DNA from: Sphingobacteriia bacterium
Lineage (GTDB): Bacteria > Bacteroidota > Bacteroidia > Chitinophagales > Chitinophagaceae
Reading direction: 5' to 3'
DNA length: 38,131 bases
Assembly (NCBI GenBank): GCA_947452295.1
Contig: CANGCK010000033.1
Coordinates: 1 to 38,131 of the forward strand
Shown: one piece after another, positions 23,637 through 32,193 of the stretch
How the letters are laid out: every line of letters begins with the position of its first letter
Position numbering within the stretch: the first letter of the stretch is position 1
Translations under genes and position numbers: made by a program
Notes under the pieces: model-generated
The model's input: only the letters and a program-made list of their open reading frames with translations
What the model was told of the DNA's origin: nothing
Databases searched by the model: none

Positions 23637-24305
23637 TTATTTTTTTTCAAAAAATTGCGTAGTACTTGTAAATAAATGATAATTTTTTTCGAACCATTCT
23701 TCTGAATTATTCCACCATTCTGATTTTAAGAGAAAATCTATTTCTTTTTCATTAAATCGATACTTTAGTACTTTAGCAGGCACCCCACCTACAACCGAAT
23801 AAGGGGCTACATTTTTTGTAACAACTGAACCTGCGGCAATAATGGCACCAGTACCAACGACAACCCCATCAATGAGGATTGCTCTTTCACCAATCCAAAC
23901 ATCATGACCTATAATAGTCTTCTCTGATGAAACAAATAAATCTTTATTTGAATACTTTTTAATTAGCGGAGTATTAAAAAGATAAAAAATCGGATGAGTA
24001 CTAATGCCATCAATTTTATGTATACCAGGACCAATACTCACACCGGAAGCAATAGAACAATATTTCCCAATGGTTGCATTAAATATAGTAGTTTTTTTTT
24101 GGATATAGGTATGGTCGCCTACTATACATGAATCTATCAAAACATCATTAAATACTATATTGTAGTATCCAAATAAAGAATTAGTTATCTTAGAACCACC
24201 ATAAAATTTACAAGTAGGATTGTTTTTTTGCAATTTAGTTAATATATATAAGTCACAAATACTTATATATATGTTATGCAATAGTTCTCGAAAAAATAAA
24301 AACAT
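23637..24305 (-). CDS. CatB-type hexapeptide acetyltransferase (LbH fold)
   Basis: This 222-aa acyltransferase belongs to the xenobiotic/CatB-like branch. Hexapeptide coils run from about 55 to 180, interrupted by the loop HKIDGISTHPIF (96-107) whose His104 in STHP is the family catalytic residue. A second run follows: HDVWIGERAILIDGVVVGTG (134-153), then GSVVTKNVAPYSVVGGVPAK (159-178). The helical C terminus (EKEIDFLLKSEWWNNSEEW) is also typical. In glycan loci such enzymes acetylate sugars on a nucleotide or lipid carrier. It is encoded eight bases after wzx and three before another acyltransferase. The target residue cannot be deduced. Confidence 0.85.
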   Translation of the reverse strand: MFLFFRELLHNIYISICDLYILTKLQKNNPTCKFYGGSKITNSLFGYYNIVFNDVLIDSCIVGDHTYIQKKTTIFNATIGKYCSIASGVSIGPGIHKIDGISTHPIFYLFNTPLIKKYSNKDLFVSSEKTIIGHDVWIGERAILIDGVVVGTGAIIAAGSVVTKNVAPYSVVGGVPAKVLKYRFNEKEIDFLLKSEWWNNSEEWFEKNYHLFTSTTQFFEKK

Positions 24306-24313
24306 ACTTATAA

Positions 24314-25852
24314 TTAAATGAATTTTGTTTTATAATGTTTAAACAAAGAAGCTGCAAAATCATTTATACTATTACTAAATTCTTTTGATGTGAGATAATA
24401 TAAAACAAAAGAACTTAATATCACCATTCCATTGTAAACAAAATAGATTAAGAGATTAATTTTATCTTTCTCAAAAGGTAGAAACGACTTAGTAAGTGAG
24501 GTAAATATCAAAATAAACAAAATTGGCAATATTGATGGAATCAGTAACTGTTTTAGAAATGACCAGAATTTAACCTTTAGTAATTTTACAATTATATTTA
24601 AGTAAACCATCGCAACAATAAAAAAGGCAACAACTTTGAAATTGGCAAAAGCCTGCAATCCTATAAATTTAAAGGATACTAAAACTCCTATCCAGTAAAT
24701 TAATGGCAATAATGCATTGGTAATATATAGCAATTTAGCTTTTTCATAAGCCATTATTAATATACCAGTAGGTGACGATAAAAAATTAAATATGAAACTT
24801 AATACCAAGATTTGCGCTACAGGAACAGATGCCACATATTGATTTCCTACCCAACAATATATAAAATTTTTTATAGTAATTGAAATAGCTAATATTGGAA
24901 AAACAGTTAAAGGTAATGCAAGCACTAACACTTTGGTAAAAAAAAGATGCAATCCATTATAATCCTTCAACCCAATAAAGTGATTAAATTTTGCTACAAA
25001 AGGACCAAAAACAATTCCAAAAATTGACCTAAAATATTCCATTAAAGTAAATCCTATTGCAAAAATGGCTAAATAATTAGGTCCCAATAATTTTGAAATT
25101 ACAAAAGGATCTAACTCATAATATAAAATCCAGCATAATGTTAGGAAAATAGAAACGAATGCAATTTTTTTCGTTTTTTCATAAACTTCACTTGAAAATT
25201 TAAAACACTTAAAAAAAAGTTTGAAATTGTATCCGAATTTTTTTTTTGCGATGAACAATCCCAATACAACAGCAGACAATGTTATTAATTGAGAAATTAG
25301 AAAATAAGTAACGATGGGGTAACTTTTGCTGCTAAACAACAACATTGCAACAATAATTTTTATACCATTGGCTGCAATGAAAACCCTTTGGAAAATATAA
25401 TCTTTAAGCCGAACAGCAAAAATAATTTGTATAATCCTTTGCATTACAAATACAGGAGAAAATATAGCCAATATAGCAAGTAATTTGCTGGCTATTGCTT
25501 TATCTTCAATACTGCTTAAATTATTGATTAATATTTGTGGCCTGAATGCTAAAAAAATAAAACCCAAAGCAAACAACAATATAAACATTAAAAAAATAAA
25601 ACCGGTAAACCCAATTATTTTAATTTCTTCTTGTAAATTTTCTTGTGCATTATATTCAGCGGCAAACTTCATACCCGCTCCTAAAAATCCAAAATCTGCG
25701 TAAGACAAAAACATATAAGAAGCAATTACAAGCGTATATATACCATAAACTGTTTGATTAGCAGATAGAAAGGGAGTTACTATAAAAATAGCCGCAAAAT
25801 TAAACAGTATAGAAACAAACTGCCAGAAATATATTTTTAAAAATTGCTTCAT
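24314..25852 (-). CDS. wzx: Oligosaccharide flippase (Wzx, MOP superfamily)
   Basis: Wzx moves the undecaprenyl-linked repeat unit across the inner membrane. The 512-aa protein has 12 to 14 hydrophobic segments evenly spread, starting with one at about 8-30. MFLSYADFGFLGAGMKFAAE (about 47-66) contains the DFG.. / K.A.E pattern found at the end of the second helix in Wzx and related MOP exporters. Length and topology are normal. It is a single copy in the window and, with the Wzy-like protein and a Wzz-like protein, indicates a Wzy-dependent pathway. A 67-bp gap precedes it. Confidence 0.88.
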   Translation of the reverse strand: MKQFLKIYFWQFVSILFNFAAIFIVTPFLSANQTVYGIYTLVIASYMFLSYADFGFLGAGMKFAAEYNAQENLQEEIKIIGFTGFIFLMFILLFALGFIFLAFRPQILINNLSSIEDKAIASKLLAILAIFSPVFVMQRIIQIIFAVRLKDYIFQRVFIAANGIKIIVAMLLFSSKSYPIVTYFLISQLITLSAVVLGLFIAKKKFGYNFKLFFKCFKFSSEVYEKTKKIAFVSIFLTLCWILYYELDPFVISKLLGPNYLAIFAIGFTLMEYFRSIFGIVFGPFVAKFNHFIGLKDYNGLHLFFTKVLVLALPLTVFPILAISITIKNFIYCWVGNQYVASVPVAQILVLSFIFNFLSSPTGILIMAYEKAKLLYITNALLPLIYWIGVLVSFKFIGLQAFANFKVVAFFIVAMVYLNIIVKLLKVKFWSFLKQLLIPSILPILFILIFTSLTKSFLPFEKDKINLLIYFVYNGMVILSSFVLYYLTSKEFSNSINDFAASLFKHYKTKFI

Positions 25853-25919
25853 CTATTTATTTCTATTGAAAATAAGGGCTATTCGAAATCTACTATTAAA
25901 AATTCTACGTTTCATTATA

Positions 25920-27119
25920 CTATAACGCGATATTGTTTATTGAATTTGTTGCACCAAATGATTTCAAAAATTCAATAAATATATCTTTCGATAATTTATG
26001 CTCGCTTATTGTAGAGGTTAAGTACTTGTATTTAAAATCATTATACTTAGTTTCATTAATTGTAGCTGGAATTTTTAAAGGCTTATTTTCATCCATATTA
26101 ATAATAGTGGCATCACAAGCAAATTTAATTGCTTTAGCAACTTGCTCAAATTGAGGTAAAACCTCATTAATATAATTACTGTTAATTAATACAATTCTTT
26201 TTTGATAGCAAATTGGAAAACAAACTGCAGTACTGGCATGAGTTAATACCAATGAACTTTTTTTAACCAAATCATTTGACTGATTAAAATATATTTTTCT
26301 ATTATTAAACGGGTTGAACTCTTTATAAGTATCAGCTTTAGGATGTGCTGAGATTACAACTCTTTTTTTGGTAATTGCTTCTAACTTTTCAAAAAAAATA
26401 TTGAGCTGTTGATAATATTTAATTGGCTCTACTGTTTTTATTTTAAGAAAAGATACATCTGGATGATAAGGTAAATATTGATCTAAAAAAACTATATAAT
26501 TATCATCTTTCGTATTTGCAATATCTGGATTTATTAAATACCTATCATAATCAACAGTATTTACTTCAATAACTTTAGCATAATTAATATCTATTTCGCT
26601 CCCCAAACCCAAACCCCAAAATCCAAATTCTCCGGCTTTAAAAATAAAATCATATGTTTTTATCCAACCAGTTTTTTTGGATATTAAAGCAATCCTATTG
26701 GCAAAATAATCGCGAATTTTAGTGAAATCTAATGCACTTAATATTTTCTTAAATTTTGATTTTGTATCAATTGTATAACTTGGAAAAACGCCTCTCGCAA
26801 AAACCCCCAATTTAAGATTAAACTTAGTAAACTTACGATATAACTTAAAAACAGACCATTCAAAAGTCATAATAGAAATATACAAAACGTTTTCAGTACT
26901 ATTCTTTTTAAAATAGTTGTCCAACTGATCATAATTATTTATTTTAATTATGCCTGAAAAATTGAAAGAATTTATCGTATTTGTTTTATTAAATAAAGCA
27001 GTAACATCTAAATATTCAACTTGAATTTTCTTATTGATTAATTCTTCAAAATACAAATCAGTATATATTGCTTCTGTTAGCGGTAAATACCTAATATATA
27101 CTACTTTATCAAAACTCAT
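25920..27119 (-). CDS. Uncharacterised GT-B-like protein; candidate nonulosonic acid transferase
   Basis: I do not recognise this 399-aa protein as a named family. It has no signal peptide or membrane segment. Features that recall bacterial sialyltransferases and Kdo/capsule transferases are an acidic start DQYLPYH (213-219), an HP motif VISAHPKAD (255-263; His259-Pro260) and a Ser/Thr motif LTHASTAVCFPI (292-303), in the order and spacing those GT-B enzymes use to bind CMP-sugar. The N-terminal half (VVYIRYLPLTEAIYTDLYF) could be the acceptor domain. It is directly downstream of a hexapeptide acyltransferase and the legionaminic acid genes, and next to wzx. The window otherwise has no transferase for the CMP-linked acid, which supports the assignment. 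This is inference and needs a structure or profile search. Confidence 0.5.
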   Translation of the reverse strand: MSFDKVVYIRYLPLTEAIYTDLYFEELINKKIQVEYLDVTALFNKTNTINSFNFSGIIKINNYDQLDNYFKKNSTENVLYISIMTFEWSVFKLYRKFTKFNLKLGVFARGVFPSYTIDTKSKFKKILSALDFTKIRDYFANRIALISKKTGWIKTYDFIFKAGEFGFWGLGLGSEIDINYAKVIEVNTVDYDRYLINPDIANTKDDNYIVFLDQYLPYHPDVSFLKIKTVEPIKYYQQLNIFFEKLEAITKKRVVISAHPKADTYKEFNPFNNRKIYFNQSNDLVKKSSLVLTHASTAVCFPICYQKRIVLINSNYINEVLPQFEQVAKAIKFACDATIINMDENKPLKIPATINETKYNDFKYKYLTSTISEHKLSKDIFIEFLKSFGATNSINNIAL

Positions 27120-27121
27120 AC

Positions 27122-27673
27122 TTATCCAATTCTTTTTATAATTTTAGCAGGATTTCCAGCGGCAACTACATTAGGTGGGACAGATTTTGTTAAAACAGCC
27201 CCAGCCCCAATAACGGAATTTTCGCCAACAGTAACACCCGGAAGTATAATTGCGTTTGCACCAATCCAACAACCATTTTTTAGTATCACTTCTTTAGCTG
27301 GATAATGTCCTTGATCAATTAAAGGGATATCAGTCCTATCAAATCGATGATTATTGATATAAATACTTACCCCACTTCCCAGCATCACATTGTCTTCTAT
27401 AGTTATCGATGTTTCAAGCGTAGTACTTTCTGCAAAAAATCTACATCCAGGTCTAATTATCACTCGTTCTCCTATCTTAATTTTAGAACAACCTACAAAA
27501 TATGCTCCAGGTCTTATCTGAGCGGTATTTGCAAAAGATTGAAACTTTTTTTTACAAAGTTTCATCATTAATTTATGAAAGTACAGTTTCCAATGAGTAA
27601 AAGGGATATCAGGTCCTATTCGGTCTGTAGCTAAATCAAATCTGATTTTTTTATATATATCTATTAATAACAT
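27122..27673 (-). CDS. Hexapeptide-repeat O-acetyltransferase (LbH fold)
   Basis: The 183-aa protein is a maltose/galactoside acetyltransferase-like LbH enzyme. Repeats run from about 50 to 160. INNHRFDRTDIPLIDQG (106-122) carries His109, the usual catalytic base. GCWIGANAIILPGVTVG (134-150) and GAGAVLTKSVPPNVVAAGNPAK complete the acetyl-CoA site. It is one of three such acyltransferases between 23.0 and 27.7 kb, apart from LegH. It sits between the PtmA-like SDR gene (11 bp upstream) and the candidate nonulosonate transferase (two bases downstream), so O-acetylation of the nonulosonic acid is a reasonable guess. Confidence 0.85.
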   Translation of the reverse strand: MLLIDIYKKIRFDLATDRIGPDIPFTHWKLYFHKLMMKLCKKKFQSFANTAQIRPGAYFVGCSKIKIGERVIIRPGCRFFAESTTLETSITIEDNVMLGSGVSIYINNHRFDRTDIPLIDQGHYPAKEVILKNGCWIGANAIILPGVTVGENSVIGAGAVLTKSVPPNVVAAGNPAKIIKRIG

Positions 27674-27684
27674 TAATCAATAAT

Positions 27685-28425
27685 TTATATGGCTGTCCAC
27701 CCGCCATCAACCATAATATTTTGACCGGTTATATATTTAGCATCATCACTTAATAAAAAAGATATTGCGGGAGATATATCATCAGGCAAACCCATTCTTC
27801 TCAATGGGACTTTCTTTTCATACTGCGCTACAAATAATTCATTTTGGTTGTCAAAAATACCACCTGGAGAAACACAATTGATTCTTATCCCAAAAGGGCC
27901 ATAATATGCGGCTAAGTATCTTGAAAAGTTAACAACTCCACCTTTAATGGCAGAGTATGCAGCAGGCATTGTCATATTTGTTCCATCATAAACACTAAAA
28001 TCTGGACCAACTGTTCCATAAATAGAGGAGACATTTACAATAGAACCAAATTGTTGTGCTTTCATTACTAGTAACAATTCTTGAGTACAGATAAAAACAC
28101 TGTTCAGTTGTAAATCCACATTTTTTTTCCACGACTCCAATGGAATCTCTTCAAATTTTTTACCCCAATCAGCTGTTCTAGGATATGCATTATTAACCCA
28201 ACCATCAATTACTTTGTATTTATTAATAATAGTATTAATACATTTATTTACAGAAACTTTATTTGTTACATCACAATGAATTAATCCCTCTTCTAAATTA
28301 TCTTCAACATTGATTTCTGCATTGATAGCAATCGCACCATTATCCAATAAATTTTTCAGGATAGATTTACCTATCAATCCACTACCACCTGTTACTACAA
28401 TAACTTTTCCTTTTAACTTACTCAT
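27685..28425 (-). CDS. Classical SDR oxidoreductase, PtmA-like
   Basis: This classical short-chain dehydrogenase of 246 aa has the cofactor motif TGGSGLIGK (12-20), NNA (78-80), catalytic Ser133/134 in NVSSIYG, and YSAIK (157-161) with Tyr157/Lys161. The C terminus DGGWTAI ends the Rossmann domain. The inserted stretch PDFSVYDGTNMTMPAAY before the Tyr is characteristic of the PtmA group found with legionaminic acid genes in Campylobacter, where PtmA has been linked to the supply of the GDP-GlcNAc precursor. Its exact reaction is not settled as far as I know. The gene overlaps the Gfo/Idh gene upstream by eight bases and is the last of the nonulosonate set. Confidence 0.82.
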   Translation of the reverse strand: MSKLKGKVIVVTGGSGLIGKSILKNLLDNGAIAINAEINVEDNLEEGLIHCDVTNKVSVNKCINTIINKYKVIDGWVNNAYPRTADWGKKFEEIPLESWKKNVDLQLNSVFICTQELLLVMKAQQFGSIVNVSSIYGTVGPDFSVYDGTNMTMPAAYSAIKGGVVNFSRYLAAYYGPFGIRINCVSPGGIFDNQNELFVAQYEKKVPLRRMGLPDDISPAISFLLSDDAKYITGQNIMVDGGWTAI

Positions 28426-29338
28426 TAATTGCTAGTTTCAACACTTTTACAGAATAATTAAAATCATTCATTGGCTGTATATTCGATTGAATGCAGTCAA
28501 AAAAATACTTTATTTGGCTTTTGTATGTATCTAACATATTTAACTTCTCATGGAACAGTATTTTACCATCAAGCACTGTTTGTACTGTATTCGTCAACAG
28601 ATCTACCATTAGTGTGTCTGTATCGGTTATGATTTCTAATTGACGTTTCGCATCTCTTCTAAAATAGTTCAAAGTAATACCAACTGTAAATAGAGGATAC
28701 GAATAAATAAATCGCGCTTGATCAACTGCACTTATTGTCAACGACGATGTATTTGTTTTTACGCTTAACGCTTTATCAGGAAATCCAAAAAGCCAGGTAC
28801 AATAATCGATTTCATGAATTAAGTCTAAATGCGCACCACCGCCTCTATCAGCGTGTGCGCTATAATTTGTTCTATAATTTTGATTAGGGCGCCAATCAGG
28901 CAAATAAGATCCACAATATATGTTTACCTCATTTATTCTTGGCTGATGCTTATCTAAATAATCTTTAACAAACTGTAATGATGGATGAAACCTAAGATTG
29001 CACGCAACATAACTAACAATTGATCTTTGTTGTAGTTGCCCGGAAATTTCAACGGCATTAATAAGTTCACTTAACACTGGCTTTTCAATAAATAAAGGAC
29101 AATTCAATTCCATCATTTCATGAATTACTACTTCATGCTCACTAGTAATTGTTGCAATAACAACAAAGGTAAGTTTGTCGGGTATTTCTTCTTTACTATA
29201 AATATTTATAACCTGCTTGTATGGTTCACTGGCTTTGCATGATCTTAGTGCAAATATTTCTGCGAAAGGATACAAAGACATAATTGCATCTACATGCTTT
29301 TTTCCAATTGACCCTAAACCAACAATTAAAATTTTCAC
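28418..29338 (-). CDS. Gfo/Idh/MocA-family oxidoreductase in the nonulosonate set
   Basis: This is an NAD(P)-dependent sugar oxidoreductase of 306 aa. It has GLGSIGKKH (7-15) as dinucleotide loop, IEKPV (84-88) with the family's Lys86, and RGGGAHLDLIHEIDY (165-179) with Asp/His residues at the active site. It starts with GTG at 29338, overlapping the legF stop as GTGA. Its place between legF and the PtmA-like gene suggests a role in making or modifying the legionaminic-type sugar, perhaps with the SDR in an oxidation-reduction pair. I recall a comparable gene pair near Campylobacter ptm genes but cannot name a firm reaction. Confidence 0.82.
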   Translation of the reverse strand: MKILIVGLGSIGKKHVDAIMSLYPFAEIFALRSCKASEPYKQVINIYSKEEIPDKLTFVVIATITSEHEVVIHEMMELNCPLFIEKPVLSELINAVEISGQLQQRSIVSYVACNLRFHPSLQFVKDYLDKHQPRINEVNIYCGSYLPDWRPNQNYRTNYSAHADRGGGAHLDLIHEIDYCTWLFGFPDKALSVKTNTSSLTISAVDQARFIYSYPLFTVGITLNYFRRDAKRQLEIITDTDTLMVDLLTNTVQTVLDGKILFHEKLNMLDTYKSQIKYFFDCIQSNIQPMNDFNYSVKVLKLAINE

Positions 29339-30048
29339 AGATTAAATCCTAGTTTATCATTAACCATTAAATATTCCATGAACTCAAAATCAATTGGATG
29401 ATCTAAGTCGAAACAAATATGTTGCATTTCATAAATTAAAGAACGTTCACTAATCGTTTTAATTAGTGGTTGATTAAAAAATGTTCTTTTATAAAAATAA
29501 AAAGATGCGTTAAGTTCATATACTGTTGGTGCAGATTGTCTTGTTAAGAAATCTCCTTTTTTTACCAACCCAAAATAACCATTATCATAGATTTCAACCA
29601 TATTAAAATATGGATTCCTATTTGCTTTGTTTACCGAAAAAAGATTCAACGCATTTTCATCATTTGTAATGATTTGAAACGCTTGTTCTAAATCATTAAC
29701 ATTCCTCAAGGGAGATGAAATATCTAAATCTAAAACCAAATCATATTTTACTCCTCTGTTTGTTTCTTCAAATTCTACAAGGTGTTGAATGGTCTCTACT
29801 TTCCCAGCACTATCATTAGAAAGATGTTCAGGCCGCAAATAAGTTGTTTGTAAACCCAACTCAGCCGCTATTTCAATGATCGCTTCACTATCTGTAGACA
29901 ATGCAATATCGGCATTATGTAATTTAGCAAATTGCTTTGCATGATTGATGCTGTATGCAATTAGTGGCAATCCATTAATTAATCTAATATTCTTTCCAGG
30001 AATTCCTTTTGAGCCACCTCTACCACAAAGAGTTACTAATATCTGCAT
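29335..30048 (-). CDS. legF: CMP-nonulosonate cytidylyltransferase (LegF/PtmB/NeuA type)
   Basis: The enzyme activates the nonulosonic acid with CTP to the CMP-sugar used by the transferase. The protein, 237 aa, has the signature loop CGRGGSKGIPGKN (8-20), STDSE (51-55), RPEHLSNDSAGK (72-83), LDLDISSPLRN (106-116) and a C-terminal FDLDHPIDFE. Short proteins of this length are typical of LegF/PtmB, and the adjoining ptmE, legG and legI genes favour legionaminic over neuraminic acid. The start overlaps the end of the ptmE-like gene by one base (TAATG). N-acetylneuraminate specificity cannot be ruled out from the sequence alone. Confidence 0.9.
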   Translation of the reverse strand: MQILVTLCGRGGSKGIPGKNIRLINGLPLIAYSINHAKQFAKLHNADIALSTDSEAIIEIAAELGLQTTYLRPEHLSNDSAGKVETIQHLVEFEETNRGVKYDLVLDLDISSPLRNVNDLEQAFQIITNDENALNLFSVNKANRNPYFNMVEIYDNGYFGLVKKGDFLTRQSAPTVYELNASFYFYKRTFFNQPLIKTISERSLIYEMQHICFDLDHPIDFEFMEYLMVNDKLGFNL

Positions 30049-31094
30049 TAAAATTTAATGTTTTTGATGTCTTTATGTGCTTTTTCAAAATCTTGGGGAT
30101 TACCAATATCTAACCAGTAGCCAACTAATGGATATGAAATAACCTTTTTGCCTTTTTTTATTAACTGCTCAATTAAATCAGTAGCGTTAAAATTAATATT
30201 TTCAGGTATTATTTTTAGTGCAGTTTTTTTAATCAAGTAAATCCCGCCATTGGAATAATAAGTATAGGTAGGTTTTTCTTTGAAATCCTTAACTGCACCA
30301 TCTACTGTTTCTAATACTGCATAAGGAATGTTTACTTGGTATGGTATTGTTACAATTGAAATATCGGCATCTTTTTCAATAAAATCAAGAAAAAAGTCTT
30401 CGTAATCAAGGTTTGTTAACAAATCGGAATTGCTCACCAATACATACTCGTGTTGAAAATCTTTAATTTTAGATACTGCGCCAATGGTACCCAATGGTTG
30501 ATCTTCCCAAACATATTTTATGCTTACATTTCTATCAGCACCATTTCCAAAATATGATTCAATTTGTTCGCCTAAATATTTAACAGAAATCCAGAAGTCA
30601 TCAATTCCATACTGAGACAGCCTTGAAATATTATGGTCTATAATTGGCTTATCTCCTACAAGTAATAGGGGTTTAGGTGTTGTGTCGGTTAATGGAGACA
30701 AACGCTGTCCTCTACCACCTGCCATAATAACTGCATCGATGGGTAAATAAGAACGCATGGATCTGAAATTAATTACATTAACAACTTTATCGTCTTTATC
30801 TAGAACAGGAATGATTCTGAAATTGTTTTCGCGGTATTCAATTATTTTATGCAATTCAGATTCGCCTTTTCGAATAAAGCGAGGATTAGACTGAATAATT
30901 AACTTCAAAGGCTCATGAATAGTAAATCCTTTTAATAAGCCTCTGCGAATATCTCCATCTGTGAGAGCACCAATTAATGCTCCATTTTCATTAATTGCAA
31001 ATAAAATAGCGTCCTTACCCAATACGTTTAATTGTAGTAATGCTTGCTCAATAGAGCTATCTAAATGAATTAAATGTGCTTTGAAATTATTCAA
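30048..31094 (-). CDS. ptmE: CBS-domain nucleotidyltransferase, glucosamine-1-phosphate guanylyltransferase-like (PtmE)
   Basis: PtmE in Campylobacter forms GDP-glucosamine, feeding a GDP-linked route to legionaminic acid. The 348-aa protein has a CBS pair at about 1-115 (GALTDGDIRRGLL at 42-54 is a typical CBS stretch). The nucleotidyltransferase domain begins at AVIMAGGRGQRLSPLT (121-136), with PKP (140-142), SNSDLL (221-226) holding the metal Asp, and EKP (273-275) before SNGGIYLI. The start is an uncommon TTG at 31094, forced by an upstream in-frame stop and the lack of any nearby ATG or GTG; it overlaps the legG end by eight bases. The CBS part may sense a nucleotide. Nucleotide preference is inferred from family and context. 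Confidence 0.87.
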   Translation of the reverse strand: MNNFKAHLIHLDSSIEQALLQLNVLGKDAILFAINENGALIGALTDGDIRRGLLKGFTIHEPLKLIIQSNPRFIRKGESELHKIIEYRENNFRIIPVLDKDDKVVNVINFRSMRSYLPIDAVIMAGGRGQRLSPLTDTTPKPLLLVGDKPIIDHNISRLSQYGIDDFWISVKYLGEQIESYFGNGADRNVSIKYVWEDQPLGTIGAVSKIKDFQHEYVLVSNSDLLTNLDYEDFFLDFIEKDADISIVTIPYQVNIPYAVLETVDGAVKDFKEKPTYTYYSNGGIYLIKKTALKIIPENINFNATDLIEQLIKKGKKVISYPLVGYWLDIGNPQDFEKAHKDIKNIKF

Positions 31095-32193
31095 TTGGTA
31101 TATTTTTTAAAATAGCTTTAATTTGTTTTGCAGAAGTGCCATTACCATAAACTTCTATTTTTTGTTGGTCATTAAAATATTGAAATGCATGGATTGCACT
31201 AAGTATTTTATCTTTAACAATTTCGCATTGATGAATATTATTTGTAAGGATTCTTCCTGATTGTCTTTCTCCTAAATTAATTACATATTTTGGAAAAAAA
31301 GATGCTTCAACAAAACCACTAGATGTATTGCCCAATAAGAAAGCACTATGTTTCATACAACTTAAATATCCAATAGTTCCAAAAGACTCTACTGCGATAG
31401 CATTTGTATTTTGAGTAACATAGTCCCTTATTTTTTTCCTAACTAAATTACCCATTGTATCTGCATTAGGCATCGTAAAAATAAATTGATACCCTCTAAC
31501 CTCACTAAGTGCTTCTAGTATTTCATTGATATACTGTTCATTTTTTTCGAATGCTACAGTTTCGGGATGAAATGTAATTAACACCGAAGGAATAGATAAA
31601 TCGATATTAAATTGATGTTTAAATTCATCAATACTCAATAAATTAAGATGAGTTAGGTTGTCTATACTTAAAGCACCTACATTAAATATTCCGTAATTAT
31701 GCCCTCTTAAATTTTCAACTTTTTTGGCATATTCATTTGTAGTAACAAAATGAATATGTGCAACCAATGAAATTGAATGTCTTAATGCATCATCAATAGC
31801 CCCTAATGTAGTTTCTCCTCCATGAATATGGGCTATTCTTTTACCAAATGGAAAAGCTGCCATACAAGCAGCAAACATTTCAAATCTATCCCCTAAAGCA
31901 ATTATTAAATCTGATTGGTCCTTTATCCATACCTCACTAAATTTTTCAATCGTACTTCCCATTGATAAAGAAATATCAAAAGGGGCATCACCCAAGGGCA
32001 TGGTATTTACTTTAGTTGAAACAACAAAGCCGTCTTTAATAATGTTATTTAGTGTTAATCCAAAATCATTAGACAAATGGGTACCAAATACAATTAGACT
32101 TATCTCAAAAAAATCATCACTTTGAAGTTCTTTCAGTAAAGGCAAATAAATACTGTAATCGGCTCTAGAACTGGTTAGTACAGTTATTTTCAT
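31087..32193 (-). CDS. legG: Hydrolysing UDP-sugar 2-epimerase (LegG/NeuC type)
   Basis: LegG removes UDP while inverting C2 of UDP-2,4-diacetamido-2,4,6-trideoxy-glucose to free 2,4-diacetamido-2,4,6-trideoxymannose, the substrate for LegI. The 368-aa protein has TSSRADYSIYLPLL (7-20), in which Arg10 replaces the GTRPE of WecB, as in NeuC. IIALGDRFEMFAA (97-109), AHIHGGETT (121-129) and TSSGFVEA near the C terminus complete the pattern. It sits directly after legI (one-base spacing between legI's stop and its ATG). The leg assignment over NeuC follows from legB/legC neighbours. In the Campylobacter scheme the nucleotide is GDP rather than UDP, and a ptmE-like gene next door allows for that here. 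Confidence 0.91.
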   Translation of the reverse strand: MKITVLTSSRADYSIYLPLLKELQSDDFFEISLIVFGTHLSNDFGLTLNNIIKDGFVVSTKVNTMPLGDAPFDISLSMGSTIEKFSEVWIKDQSDLIIALGDRFEMFAACMAAFPFGKRIAHIHGGETTLGAIDDALRHSISLVAHIHFVTTNEYAKKVENLRGHNYGIFNVGALSIDNLTHLNLLSIDEFKHQFNIDLSIPSVLITFHPETVAFEKNEQYINEILEALSEVRGYQFIFTMPNADTMGNLVRKKIRDYVTQNTNAIAVESFGTIGYLSCMKHSAFLLGNTSSGFVEASFFPKYVINLGERQSGRILTNNIHQCEIVKDKILSAIHAFQYFNDQQKIEVYGNGTSAKQIKAILKNIPIE

